A stretch of 64,000 nucleotides of DNA from Caryophanales bacterium UBA1188 (GTDB taxonomy: Bacteria; Bacillota_I; Bacilli_A; Izemoplasmatales; UBA1188), in the NCBI GenBank assembly GCA_002310135.1, contig DBYK01000001.1, forward strand, positions 248,001-312,000, read 5' to 3'. The notes beneath the pieces are model-generated. The model made no database searches and was not told the origin of the DNA. It saw only the letters and a list, made by a program, of their open reading frames with translations. Of this stretch, positions 55,067 through 62,763 are shown piece after piece (position 1 is the first letter of the stretch; every line of letters begins with the position of its first letter). The position numbers and the translations under genes are program-made.

Positions 55067-55605
55067 TTCTCTGTTCCCCTCTTTTTGAACCTGTGCAAAA
55101 AATGCACACGTTGAATCATCGAGTTCTTTTTCTTTATGTTTGAATTATCAATCTTTTGGATATATTTTTCTATTTCTTTCCTTGAAATAGTTTTTTCTTT
55201 TTCAGTTGCGTTTTTTATTACATAATTTGTTAATTCATCACCAAGTCTATCTTTTAAAACAACTTCACTAGACATTGAATGTGTATATACCAGATTACCA
55301 TATTTATCTGTCATATATATATATATATTAAAATATTCAGGATTTTTATTATTGTGAGAGTATTCTATATTATATGTTTGAGCAATTCTATCATTTTGTT
55401 CAAATGTCAATTCTTTTGCGAACTTAAGATTTTCTAATTCACTCTTTCTCGTAATCCCTAACTTATTTTTCACATCTTGTGATAAATCACCAGAGAATAA
55501 AGGAATTTGCTTGTAAATATCAAGAAATTGTTTTATAGTTATATTGGAAAGGGTGTCTGCCTGTAAAGCAGAATTCACTCCTTTTTTTGTATTTACAGCA
55601 TACAA
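55063..55605 (-). CDS. hypothetical protein, probably an internal fragment of a larger protein
   Basis: I do not recognise a family. Residues 1-153 (ALQADTLSNITIKQFLDIYK, YSHNNKNPEYFNIYIYMTDK) look like real coding sequence. There is no ribosome binding site before ATG 55605, and the frame stays open upstream into a terminator hairpin, which suggests a lost 5' end. From about residue 154 the frame runs through DNA that encodes RhuM in another frame, so the C-terminal 27 residues (ending RFKKRGTEK) are out-of-frame RhuM sequence. Its TGA overlaps the GTG of the chimera by 4 bp. It is best read as mobile-element debris. Confidence 0.45.
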   Translation of the reverse strand: MYAVNTKKGVNSALQADTLSNITIKQFLDIYKQIPLFSGDLSQDVKNKLGITRKSELENLKFAKELTFEQNDRIAQTYNIEYSHNNKNPEYFNIYIYMTDKYGNLVYTHSMSSEVVLKDRLGDELTNYVIKNATEKEKTISRKEIEKYIQKIDNSNIKKKNSMIQRVHFLHRFKKRGTEK

Positions 55606-55622
55606 ATTAATTGTTTTGAACT

Positions 55623-55654
55623 ACAAAAAAAGTGATACTTTTTATCGTATCACT
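55623..55654. terminator. hairpin terminator, possibly that of an ancestral tRNA gene
   Basis: An 8-bp stem AGTGATAC/GTATCACT (55631-55638, 55647-55654) is followed on minus by TTTTTTTGTAG. It lies just beyond a tRNA-3'-end-like CTGCTCCGCCA at 55669-55679, in the order tRNA end, linker, terminator. Confidence 0.65.
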
Positions 55655-55672
55655 ATATTTTTAAATATTGGC
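55654..55672. repeat. 19-bp repeat, copy 2
   Basis: TATATTTTTAAATATTGGC, matching 54018-54035 with one extra A. It runs into the 12-bp tRNA-derived repeat at 55668. Confidence 0.55.
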
Positions 55673-55679
55673 GGAGCAG
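55668..55679. repeat. att-like direct repeat of the tRNA-Ser 3' end, distal copy
   Basis: TTGGCGGAGCAG is identical to the 3' acceptor end (with CCA) of tRNA-Ser at 56913-56924. It lies in the same orientation 1.24 kb away, downstream of the tRNA on the minus strand, on the far side of the AAA ATPase gene. Confidence 0.65.
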
Positions 55680-55703
55680 TGGATAATGGTATTCGAACCA
55701 AAT

Positions 55704-56753
55704 CTAGTCAAACAAGAAAACATTTCTTATGTATTCTTTAAATCTAGGTAGTGCAAATGTTATTTTACCTCTTTGTTTTGATATAAGCACCCCATACTTT
55801 ATTAATCTATCTCTATATACAGAAAAAGTTTTTTTATCCATATCAATTTTTTCTATTATTTCATTAATATCGTTAGATTCACAAATGCTATGAAGGATTT
55901 CTATTTCTTTGTTTGATAGTCCTTCCCAAATCTTATCATATACAAAACTTTTTAAATAATAATCATATTCTGATAATATTTTTTTTGAAATAGTTTTTGT
56001 ATTAGAATTCCAAAGTAGATATCCTAATACTTGATAGGCATAAGCGTATCCATTAGTAAGCTTAGCCATTTTTACTGCTTCATCTTCATTTATATTAAAT
56101 ATTTCTTGGTAACTATCTTTTATTGAAGGCAAGTCTAATGGATTTAAAATAATTTGTGATGATCTAGATAAGAATGTTAATGACTTATTTTTTTGAAGCG
56201 CTGATAAATTTTCATATAAACCAGTCATTAGCATAAATACTTTATAATCTTTCCTAAGTAATGCTTGAAATGTATGAGCAAATACTTTTAGATTATTATT
56301 GCTAGTTGCATCATCGATAGTAATTAATAATTTTATATTTTTACTAGAAAGATATTCTATCATTTTAAATATGATAATTTCTATATCATTTGATGGTTGA
56401 TTATTTTCTATAGATAAACCAATACCATTAAATGAAAAATTAAATTTTGCTTTAAGAAAAAGATGTTTTACTTTTGAATTATTATAAATTTGAGAGGCAA
56501 GAGAATTTAACATATCTCTTTCAGGATTCAAATCTACAACAACCCAATCTTTATTCTTTTCAAATTCCTTAGCAAGACGAGACAAAAATACTGTTTTGCC
56601 AGTACCTCTTACACCAGTAATCATAAATACTTGTTTAGGTCTTGTTTCACTATAAAAATTTTCTTCAACTTCCTGTACAAAATTTATTCTTGGAATAAAA
56701 TTTATTGGTTCTCTACCAAAGGATAATACGAACGGATTATTCATTATATTCAC
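55704..56753 (-). CDS. AAA-family ATPase with C-terminal winged helix
   Basis: A 349-aa STAND/Orc1-like ATP-binding protein. The N-terminal NPFVLSFGREPINFIPR is typical of this group, Walker A is GVRGTGKTVFL (near 48-58), Walker B is LLITIDDATS (near 144-153), and the C-terminal 70 residues form a winged helix-like region (LSNKEIEILHSICE, YRDRLIKYGVLISKQRGK). Such ATPases are common on integrative elements and in defence islands; the role is unknown. It is the only complete gene between the two tRNA-Ser-derived repeats. Confidence 0.8.
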   Translation of the reverse strand: MNIMNNPFVLSFGREPINFIPRINFVQEVEENFYSETRPKQVFMITGVRGTGKTVFLSRLAKEFEKNKDWVVVDLNPERDMLNSLASQIYNNSKVKHLFLKAKFNFSFNGIGLSIENNQPSNDIEIIIFKMIEYLSSKNIKLLITIDDATSNNNLKVFAHTFQALLRKDYKVFMLMTGLYENLSALQKNKSLTFLSRSSQIILNPLDLPSIKDSYQEIFNINEDEAVKMAKLTNGYAYAYQVLGYLLWNSNTKTISKKILSEYDYYLKSFVYDKIWEGLSNKEIEILHSICESNDINEIIEKIDMDKKTFSVYRDRLIKYGVLISKQRGKITFALPRFKEYIRNVFLFD

Positions 56754-56867
56754 CTCATCATTATTATTTCATATTTTTGTTAGAAAATCAATATTTTGTT
56801 AGATATTGTTAGAAATTGTTAGTTTAAATTTTTGTTGTTAGCAATCTCGCAAATAGGAAGCAAAACA

Positions 56868-56900
56868 TAAAAATAAAAAGGCACCTGTTTAAGATACCTT
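56868..56900 (-). terminator. terminator of tRNA-Ser
   Basis: A 6-bp stem AAGGCA/TACCTT (56878-56883, 56895-56900; one G-U pair) is followed on minus by TTTTTATTTTTATG, 14 bases past the tRNA 3' end. Confidence 0.6.
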
Positions 56901-56912
56901 GTCATTTTCAAG

Positions 56913-56924
56913 TTGGCGGAGCAG
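56913..56924. repeat. att-like direct repeat of the tRNA-Ser 3' end, proximal copy
   Basis: TTGGCGGAGCAG, the complement of the tRNA-Ser acceptor end with CCA, repeated at 55668-55679. Confidence 0.65.
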
Positions 56925-57005
56925 GGGAGATTTGAACTCCCGCACCGGTATTACCAATCTACACGCTCTCCAAGCGCGCCTCTTAAGCCTCTTGAGTACT
57001 GCTCC
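56914..57005 (-). tRNA. tRNA-Ser (anticodon GGA)
   Basis: The 92-nt class II tRNA has acceptor arms GGAGCAG and CTGCTCC, a TTGGAGA anticodon loop (GGA), a long variable arm, T-loop TTCAAAT and an encoded CCA end. Its 3' end is duplicated at 55668-55679. Confidence 0.93.
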
Positions 57006-57040
57006 AATCAAATATGATTATATCAAATTATCTATACCAA

Positions 57041-57073
57041 GAAAAGAAAAAAGAGCCGCTAGAAACGGCTCTT
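57041..57073 (-). terminator. terminator of the 149-residue membrane protein gene
   Basis: An 8-bp stem AAGAGCCG/CGGCTCTT with a 7-nt loop is followed on minus by TTTTCTTTTC, 12 bases after the stop codon. Confidence 0.8.
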
Positions 57074-57085
57074 TAAACTTCTTAA

Positions 57086-57535
57086 TTATTTTAATAACTT
57101 TTTATTTGGTACAAATTCTGAAGCACATAGAGCTAATGCTGCAACAATTGCGAAAATTCCAGATACAATTGGTGCACCAGCTAATTTATACAAATTAGCA
57201 CCAATATTACTATTAACTACAGATGCTTCAATAAATACAAATACTGCACCTAATATTAATAATAATGCTAAACCAAGGCTAATAAGTTTTCCTACTTTTG
57301 GATCTAATCCCATAAATACTAATGCGCATACTGCAACGCTAGATAGACCAATAAATAGATAACCTATAAATGATACTACAGCCCCTAAATCACCAAAGAA
57401 TGCATCACTAAATTTAACTCTTGTTTCAAGTAAATTACCAATTAATTGATCAGCAAACATAAGGAAGAATGCTACAAGTCCAAATACTACAGCTGAAGCC
57501 TTGATAACATTAGATAATGTAAATAATTTTTTCAT
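57086..57535 (-). CDS. four-helix membrane protein of unknown function
   Basis: A 149-aa protein with four hydrophobic segments (about 11-30, 46-75, 82-103, 117-138) and short loops. It resembles small uncharacterised integral membrane proteins of Bacillota; I cannot name a family. It is alanine- and glycine-rich, ends in a basic tail (PNKKLLK), and forms a single-gene unit with its own terminator between tRNA-Ser and a pseudogene. Confidence 0.65.
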   Translation of the reverse strand: MKKLFTLSNVIKASAVVFGLVAFFLMFADQLIGNLLETRVKFSDAFFGDLGAVVSFIGYLFIGLSSVAVCALVFMGLDPKVGKLISLGLALLLILGAVFVFIEASVVNSNIGANLYKLAGAPIVSGIFAIVAALALCASEFVPNKKLLK

Positions 57536-57666
57536 TTTTTTAGTCCCCCATAATTAATATTTTTTTACATATCATTTTTATAATATCATAATTATAAAAA
57601 ATATGAGGATATAATTTAAAATAATCCTTAAAAAATGGTTTTTGATATTTATATTTCCTATCAGTT

Positions 57667-57930
57667 TTGACCTTTATTATACAAGTAAAAAAGACCTATG
57701 AATTATTTAAAGATACATATGTATTTGATTTTTTAGATAAAGAAAAGATAAAGAATGAAAAAGAATTAAAGAACCAATTAATAGATAATATAATTGGATT
57801 CTTAAATGAGTTAGGCACAGGATTCTTATCTTGTAGGAAAAGAATATAGGTTTATTACTCCTACTAATAAAGAATTCTATATAGATTAATTGAGGAATTA
57901 CCTAAATATTTAGAAAAGAGATTAGAATAA
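57667..57930 (+). pseudogene. remnant of a DUF1016/YhcG-type nuclease gene
   Basis: The frame from about 57680 reads TYELFKDTYVFDFLDKEK and LIDNIIGFLNELGTGFLS, the C-terminal nuclease part of DUF1016 (YhcG) proteins. A shift of frame near 57838 then gives GKEYRFITPTNKEFYID, the expected next block; a stop and a further shift lead to IEELPKYLEKRLE and a TAA at 57928-57930. About 60 residues of the catalytic core between the last two blocks and the entire N-terminal half are missing. The gene is dead. DUF1016 proteins are often carried by mobile elements and defence islands. The rest of 57536-57667 shows nothing recognisable. Confidence 0.7.
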
Positions 57931-57955
57931 AAAACTAGAATCTTAAAGATTCTAG
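57925..57955 (-). terminator. terminator of the tRNA-Arg-Pro-Cys operon
   Basis: An 8-bp stem CTAGAATC/GATTCTAG (57935-57942, 57948-57955) is followed on minus by TTTTTTATTC, 15 bases after the tRNA-Cys 3' end. Confidence 0.78.
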
Positions 57956-57970
57956 TAAGATAATTATAAT

Positions 57971-58044
57971 TGGAGGAGCCTCCCGGATTTGAACCGGGGG
58001 TCAGGGAGTTGCAGTCCCTTGCCTTACCGCTTGGCTAAGGCTCC
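57971..58044 (-). tRNA. tRNA-Cys (anticodon GCA)
   Basis: 74 nt with acceptor GGAGCCT/AGGCTCC, anticodon loop CTGCAAC (GCA), T-loop TTCAAAT and encoded CCA. Last gene of a three-tRNA operon. Confidence 0.95.
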
Positions 58045-58061
58045 ATCTATTAAGATAAAAA

Positions 58062-58138
58062 TGGTCGGAAAGACAGGATTCGAACCTGCGACCTCCTGGT
58101 CCCAAACCAGGCGCTCTACCAAGCTAAGCTACTTTCCG
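58062..58138 (-). tRNA. tRNA-Pro (anticodon TGG)
   Basis: 77 nt with acceptor CGGAAAG/CTTTCCG, anticodon loop TTTGGGA (TGG), T-loop TTCGAAT and encoded CCA. Confidence 0.95.
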
Positions 58139-58158
58139 ATTTTTGAATATTTCCCTAC

Positions 58159-58235
58159 TGGCACGCCCAGCAGGAGTCGAACCCGCAACCTTTTGATCCG
58201 TAGTCAAACGCTCTATCCAATTGAGCTATGGGCGC
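58159..58235 (-). tRNA. tRNA-Arg (anticodon ACG)
   Basis: 77 nt with acceptor GCGCCCA/TGGGCGT, anticodon loop CTACGGA (ACG, read as ICG after A34 deamination), T-loop TTCGACT and encoded CCA. First gene of the tRNA operon. Confidence 0.95.
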
Positions 58236-58261
58236 GTATCGAACTTTTTTTACGCATAACT

Positions 58262-58289
58262 ATTATATACTATTTTTTTTATAAATCAA
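58262..58289 (-). promoter_or_regulatory. promoter of the tRNA operon
   Basis: On minus TTGATT (58284-58289), a 16-bp spacer and TATAAT (58262-58267), 27 bp before tRNA-Arg. Confidence 0.7.
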
Positions 58290-58290
58290 G

Positions 58291-58322
58291 TAAAAAATTA
58301 AGGTGTGGCTAAAAGTCACACC
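58291..58322 (-). terminator. terminator of the ABC exporter operon
   Basis: A GGTGTG/CACACC stem (58302-58307, 58317-58322) is followed on minus by TTAATTTTTTA, eight bases after the stop of the 734-residue gene. Confidence 0.75.
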
Positions 58323-58329
58323 CATAATT

Positions 58330-60534
58330 TTAAATATCATATTTTTTAATAATCTCAACTGGAGTTTTTGAGAGTAATATTAGTATAGGAATAGCGGTAC
58401 TTATCAAGTTCACAAAATAAATTGAGACTATTCCAACTATAAATGCGATTATAGATGGATTAATTATTTGGAAACCAAAATCAGATAAACTGAAATTATA
58501 TGAATAATAGAATAAGAATAAGAAAGATGCGCTAAACGATATCAGTCCTGTCTTTGTGGTGTATGCGAACATATCACCTACATACATAGAAATGATATCT
58601 TTTTTGTATACACCTATACTTCTTAATATTCCTATCTCTTTTATTTTTTGGAAAAGAGTCGCCCTGATCATAAATATTAGATAAAGTGATAGACCTACTA
58701 TTAATACTGCATCAAACACAATAGATAGACCATTTCTATCTATGACTTCTAAAAAATAATTCCATTTTGCGTTTTTAGATACGTCTTTAACTGTAGAATA
58801 TTTTTCTTTGAGTATTCTAATCATTTCATCTTTATTTTCGCACTCTATATAAGCATTATAATAATAATTTGGATACGAATCTTTATAATCAGATGGATGT
58901 ATGAATATAGATGGAGATTTCTCATTAGAAATTCCTACAATTGTTACTATTTTTCTATCATTATCCTGATAGTAACTAACATTCACAGATAATCCAACTA
59001 AATCACTAAATTCCATAAAGCCACCAAGCTTTGCGGATGTTGAATTTAGAGCATCTTCTGCGATCCATCTCGATAGGACTATTTCTCCTTCTCCTTGAAT
59101 CTTTCTTCCACAGCCTTCCATAATATCATAATTATGATTTATATCTTTAATAGCGAATACATTTGAATAGAACATTCCTCTATTAAAATATACTGTTTGG
59201 TAGCTTCCGGATAATGGAATTTCTATTCCATAACTATTATCGGCTTGGAATGAAATAAATCCAGGTACTTCTTTAGCATCATTATAAATTGTTGAAAGTG
59301 AATAACTATTTAATTCTCTATCATTTAATTCTACTTTAACTACGTCACTTGGAGTTTTAATGTAATCTCTTTCAGTGATATTTAAATCTGAACTTAATCT
59401 TGAGAAAAGGAATGAAAAGAATACTGCGCTTATTATAAGTGCGAGAGACGTTATTCTGCTTCTTTTAATGAGATTCTCGTTTTTAAAACCATTTTTAATT
59501 GCCTTAAAGAATGAAATATATCTTCTTTTAGATTTTTTATCTTTAGTATAATCATCACTGAAATCATCAAAAGAGAAATCAACATTCTTGTTTTCGATTT
59601 CTTTGATAAAATCACTTGATTTCTTATCTAGAAACTTAACTTCACTAGAATCATTTACTAGGTGGACTTTACTTGGACCATTTGATTTGATATAGATGTC
59701 TCCATCTTTCATAACTATATCAAATGAAATATCATTATCTTCATTTGAATAAAGACTAACATCTATGTTTTTATCTTTAATTTCAGTCTTTTGATAATCT
59801 TTAAGATAAATATTTCTTGAATCTTCATGGAAAAGACTTGAGCCTTCATTTACTCTATCGCCCACAATCATTCCATCATTTAATTCTATTATTCTATCTG
59901 CGTAGAAGTCTACTAAGTTTTTCTCATGAGATACTAGAATAACTAATCTTTCTTTTGAAATCTTTTTAATGATGTTCATTATTTCAAAAGTATTATTTGA
60001 ATCAAGGTTACCGGTAGGTTCATCTGCGAGTAATACTTTAGGATCTTTTACTAAAGCTCTTGCGATGGCGACTCTTTGGCGTTCACCACCAGATAGAGCT
60101 AAGGTATTTCTTTTCTTGTATTTTAATAGGCCAACAAGGCTTAAAGCTTTTTCTATTCTTCTTTTCCTTTCTTCTTTATCATTTAAGCCTATCATATCTA
60201 ATACTATGTTTAGGTTTCCTTCAATTGACATAGTATCTATAAGGTTATAATTTTGGAAGATGAAACCTATATAATTATTTCTAAAATCATCTGCGGTTTT
60301 AGGGATATATTTCTTTGTCTCTTTTTCGAAATAAGTGATAGATCCACTATCGAATTTATCAAGACATCCTATCACATTTAAAAGAGTTGTCTTTCCACAA
60401 CCAGATGGACCAAAGAAAACATAGAGACCAGTATCTTCGAATTCATAAGATAAGTTATCTATAACGTGATATTCGTTTCTATTACCTTTATTATAATATT
60501 TGTTTAAATTACTAATCTTTAGCATCTCTTTCAC
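58330..60534 (-). CDS. ABC transporter, fused ATPase and FtsX-like permease
   Basis: A 734-aa protein. The N-terminal ATPase has Walker A FGPSGCGKTT (41-50), LSGGERQRVAIARAL near 148 and LLADEPTGNLDS as Walker B. A linker (about 230-350) follows, then a MacB/FtsX-type permease with one helix near 362-382, a large extracytoplasmic domain (380-610) and three helices after 620. The ATPase is of the LolD/MacB class, which exports peptides or lipoproteins or helps resist antimicrobial peptides. It starts right after the end of a second such protein, so the two probably form a heterodimer. Confidence 0.85.
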   Translation of the reverse strand: MKEMLKISNLNKYYNKGNRNEYHVIDNLSYEFEDTGLYVFFGPSGCGKTTLLNVIGCLDKFDSGSITYFEKETKKYIPKTADDFRNNYIGFIFQNYNLIDTMSIEGNLNIVLDMIGLNDKEERKRRIEKALSLVGLLKYKKRNTLALSGGERQRVAIARALVKDPKVLLADEPTGNLDSNNTFEIMNIIKKISKERLVILVSHEKNLVDFYADRIIELNDGMIVGDRVNEGSSLFHEDSRNIYLKDYQKTEIKDKNIDVSLYSNEDNDISFDIVMKDGDIYIKSNGPSKVHLVNDSSEVKFLDKKSSDFIKEIENKNVDFSFDDFSDDYTKDKKSKRRYISFFKAIKNGFKNENLIKRSRITSLALIISAVFFSFLFSRLSSDLNITERDYIKTPSDVVKVELNDRELNSYSLSTIYNDAKEVPGFISFQADNSYGIEIPLSGSYQTVYFNRGMFYSNVFAIKDINHNYDIMEGCGRKIQGEGEIVLSRWIAEDALNSTSAKLGGFMEFSDLVGLSVNVSYYQDNDRKIVTIVGISNEKSPSIFIHPSDYKDSYPNYYYNAYIECENKDEMIRILKEKYSTVKDVSKNAKWNYFLEVIDRNGLSIVFDAVLIVGLSLYLIFMIRATLFQKIKEIGILRSIGVYKKDIISMYVGDMFAYTTKTGLISFSASFLFLFYYSYNFSLSDFGFQIINPSIIAFIVGIVSIYFVNLISTAIPILILLSKTPVEIIKKYDI

Positions 60535-62754
60535 CTACCTTTCATCAAGAGAAGATTTGATGGTCTTCTTGAATAATTTCTTCGAGAATCTTCTCGCTAA
60601 AAGATAGTTCATCAGAAGAACTAAAACTAAGACAATTATGAAATCCATTACTTTGATAGTCTTTAAGAATTCTAAGAAATCACCATATGAAACAATTCTT
60701 AGTACTAAATAAAATGCAATCACTAAGATATAGGACATTATTCCAATAAATAAGAATTCTAAGCTAAACATGTTCGCTATTTCTTTTTCTTTTGCGCCTA
60801 TAGTCCTAAGTATTTCAATGTCTTCATTTCTTGATTTCATAGAATGAAGTAATATTACATACACTATAAAGAATGTAACCATTAAGAATATTCCAATTAT
60901 AGTTGCGATTATCGCATTTAGTACCTTATCAAGACCACCTATACTTATAGTTCCATCCTTGCTTGGGACGATAACTCTATAACCGTCATTTTTTAATCTA
61001 TTTCTAAGTAGTGACATATATCCAACATTATCTATGAAGATTGATATTTGGAAACAGTCATCTAACTTTTCCATTATAGCGTTATAAACATTAGTGCTCA
61101 CAAAGAAAGGATAGCTGTCTTCTACAGTAATCTTTTTAAATTCTGCATTATCAAAAACATATAAATCTTCGTAAATAGTTGAGATTTTAATATTCTTTTT
61201 ATATACAGAATAGGTACTATAATATTCATTATCTTGAAGTTCATCACTTGGTTTAAGTGCAATGTAATCATTCTTGTAATAATTATCTTCTTCATTATCG
61301 TTATAGGTGATTATGGATAAATATCTATAAAATGATAATTTACTTCTATTCTTAAATTCTTGATAAGTGAAATATATTAAATCCCCTTCACCAAGTGGAA
61401 TAGTATCCATATCTATGACCCCAACTACTTTATAGATTGAATCTTCATAAAATTCATTTGCTATAGAAATATTTTTACCTATTAAGGCATTAAATCCGTT
61501 CTCTTTACCATCATTTTTAAAAGAATAATCATATACGAAATTTTCTTCACTTGCGGTTATAACTACTTCATTATCAGAAGATGGAAGCGATCCATATAGT
61601 CTATATTTAGAATTGATGTTGTCGATATAATTAGGTTTTAGTGTCCCTACATAATTTGTGAGTTTATAAAAACCATTGTTATTAGGAACATTAACTCTTA
61701 CATCTTCAATTCTAATATAGATGGATGTATCTAGATATGTATCTTCTTTAACTATGTAATCGACATGATTCATATTTTTAATTTCATTTATATCATCATC
61801 ACTAATCATAGACTTATCTTTTTTATAGATAATCATTCTTGATGGACTAGTATTTATGTAAGGTGAATAAGTTGTCGATTCATTTTGAGTGGAATAAACT
61901 CTATATATTGCAATTCCAGAAAAAACAAATAAAGACATAAGAAATATTATCGAAAGATAGAAGAATAATCTTTTTGGTGAACTAAAGATATCTACTCTAG
62001 ATAAATGGAGTGCATCCTTAAGCTTTATCTTTTTAGGTTCAACTTCACTTATGTCTATGTTAGATACATCATCAACATCTTTTAGTTTCTTATCTTCTTT
62101 TACTTCACCATCAAACATTCTGATTACTCTTGTGGCGTATTCTTTAACTTCATTATAGTCATGGGTCACAATTAGAACTAAAACATCTTTTGATAATTCA
62201 AAAAGAAGATCTATTATTTCTTTACTAGTTTTTGAATCTAGGTTTCCAGTTGGTTCATCGGCTGCGATGATTAGAGGACTTTTTGCGAGGGCTCTCGCTA
62301 TAACGACTCTTTGTTTCTCACCACCTGATAATTTAGAAGCTTTAGAATGCATTTTCTTCTTTAGACCTACACGCTCTAGAAGTTCTAATACTTTCTCTTT
62401 TCTTTTTTCTTCATCAACATATGAAAATAGTAAGGCAGCTTCAACATTTTCATATACTGTATATGAATCTATAATATTATAATTTTGGAAGATGAAACCG
62501 ACATATTTGTTTCTATAATCTTCTAGTTCTTCTTTAGAAAAGCCAGATGTAGCTTCACCATTTAAAAACATCTCTCCTTCTTCAAAACTATCTATCCCAG
62601 ATAAGATGTTTAAAAGAGTGGATTTACCACTTCCAGATTCACCAGTTATTGCGACGAATTCACCTAACTTAAATTCTAGATTAACTTTTCTAATACCGAC
62701 AGAAAGATTATTTCCAGTAGAATATATCTTTCCTACGTTTTCAAGCTTAAGCAT
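60535..62754 (-). CDS. ABC transporter, fused ATPase and FtsX-like permease
   Basis: A 739-aa protein with the same layout as its downstream neighbour: Walker A GESGSGKST (38-46), LSGGEKQRVVIARALAKSP near 138-156, Walker B IAADEPTGNLDSKTS, a linker with many acidic and lysine residues, a first membrane helix near 265-290, a large outer domain, and three C-terminal helices (about 620-725). The two genes abut without a gap. No two-component or peptidase gene is beside them to hint at the cargo. The 9-bp gap to the methionine aminopeptidase gene upstream suggests cotranscription. Confidence 0.85.
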   Translation of the reverse strand: MLKLENVGKIYSTGNNLSVGIRKVNLEFKLGEFVAITGESGSGKSTLLNILSGIDSFEEGEMFLNGEATSGFSKEELEDYRNKYVGFIFQNYNIIDSYTVYENVEAALLFSYVDEEKRKEKVLELLERVGLKKKMHSKASKLSGGEKQRVVIARALAKSPLIIAADEPTGNLDSKTSKEIIDLLFELSKDVLVLIVTHDYNEVKEYATRVIRMFDGEVKEDKKLKDVDDVSNIDISEVEPKKIKLKDALHLSRVDIFSSPKRLFFYLSIIFLMSLFVFSGIAIYRVYSTQNESTTYSPYINTSPSRMIIYKKDKSMISDDDINEIKNMNHVDYIVKEDTYLDTSIYIRIEDVRVNVPNNNGFYKLTNYVGTLKPNYIDNINSKYRLYGSLPSSDNEVVITASEENFVYDYSFKNDGKENGFNALIGKNISIANEFYEDSIYKVVGVIDMDTIPLGEGDLIYFTYQEFKNRSKLSFYRYLSIITYNDNEEDNYYKNDYIALKPSDELQDNEYYSTYSVYKKNIKISTIYEDLYVFDNAEFKKITVEDSYPFFVSTNVYNAIMEKLDDCFQISIFIDNVGYMSLLRNRLKNDGYRVIVPSKDGTISIGGLDKVLNAIIATIIGIFLMVTFFIVYVILLHSMKSRNEDIEILRTIGAKEKEIANMFSLEFLFIGIMSYILVIAFYLVLRIVSYGDFLEFLKTIKVMDFIIVLVLVLLMNYLLARRFSKKLFKKTIKSSLDER

Positions 62755-62763
62755 AATTCCTCC

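Noticed and set aside
55317..55330. Run of TA dinucleotides inside the 180-residue fragment
   Set aside because: Too short and too common in AT-rich DNA to be a meaningful repeat.
55680..55702. Degenerate second tRNA-Ser upstream of the 12-bp repeat (TTCGAAT-like T-loop)
   Set aside because: The T-stem does not pair and the distance to the acceptor end is wrong, so only the 12-bp acceptor end can be supported.
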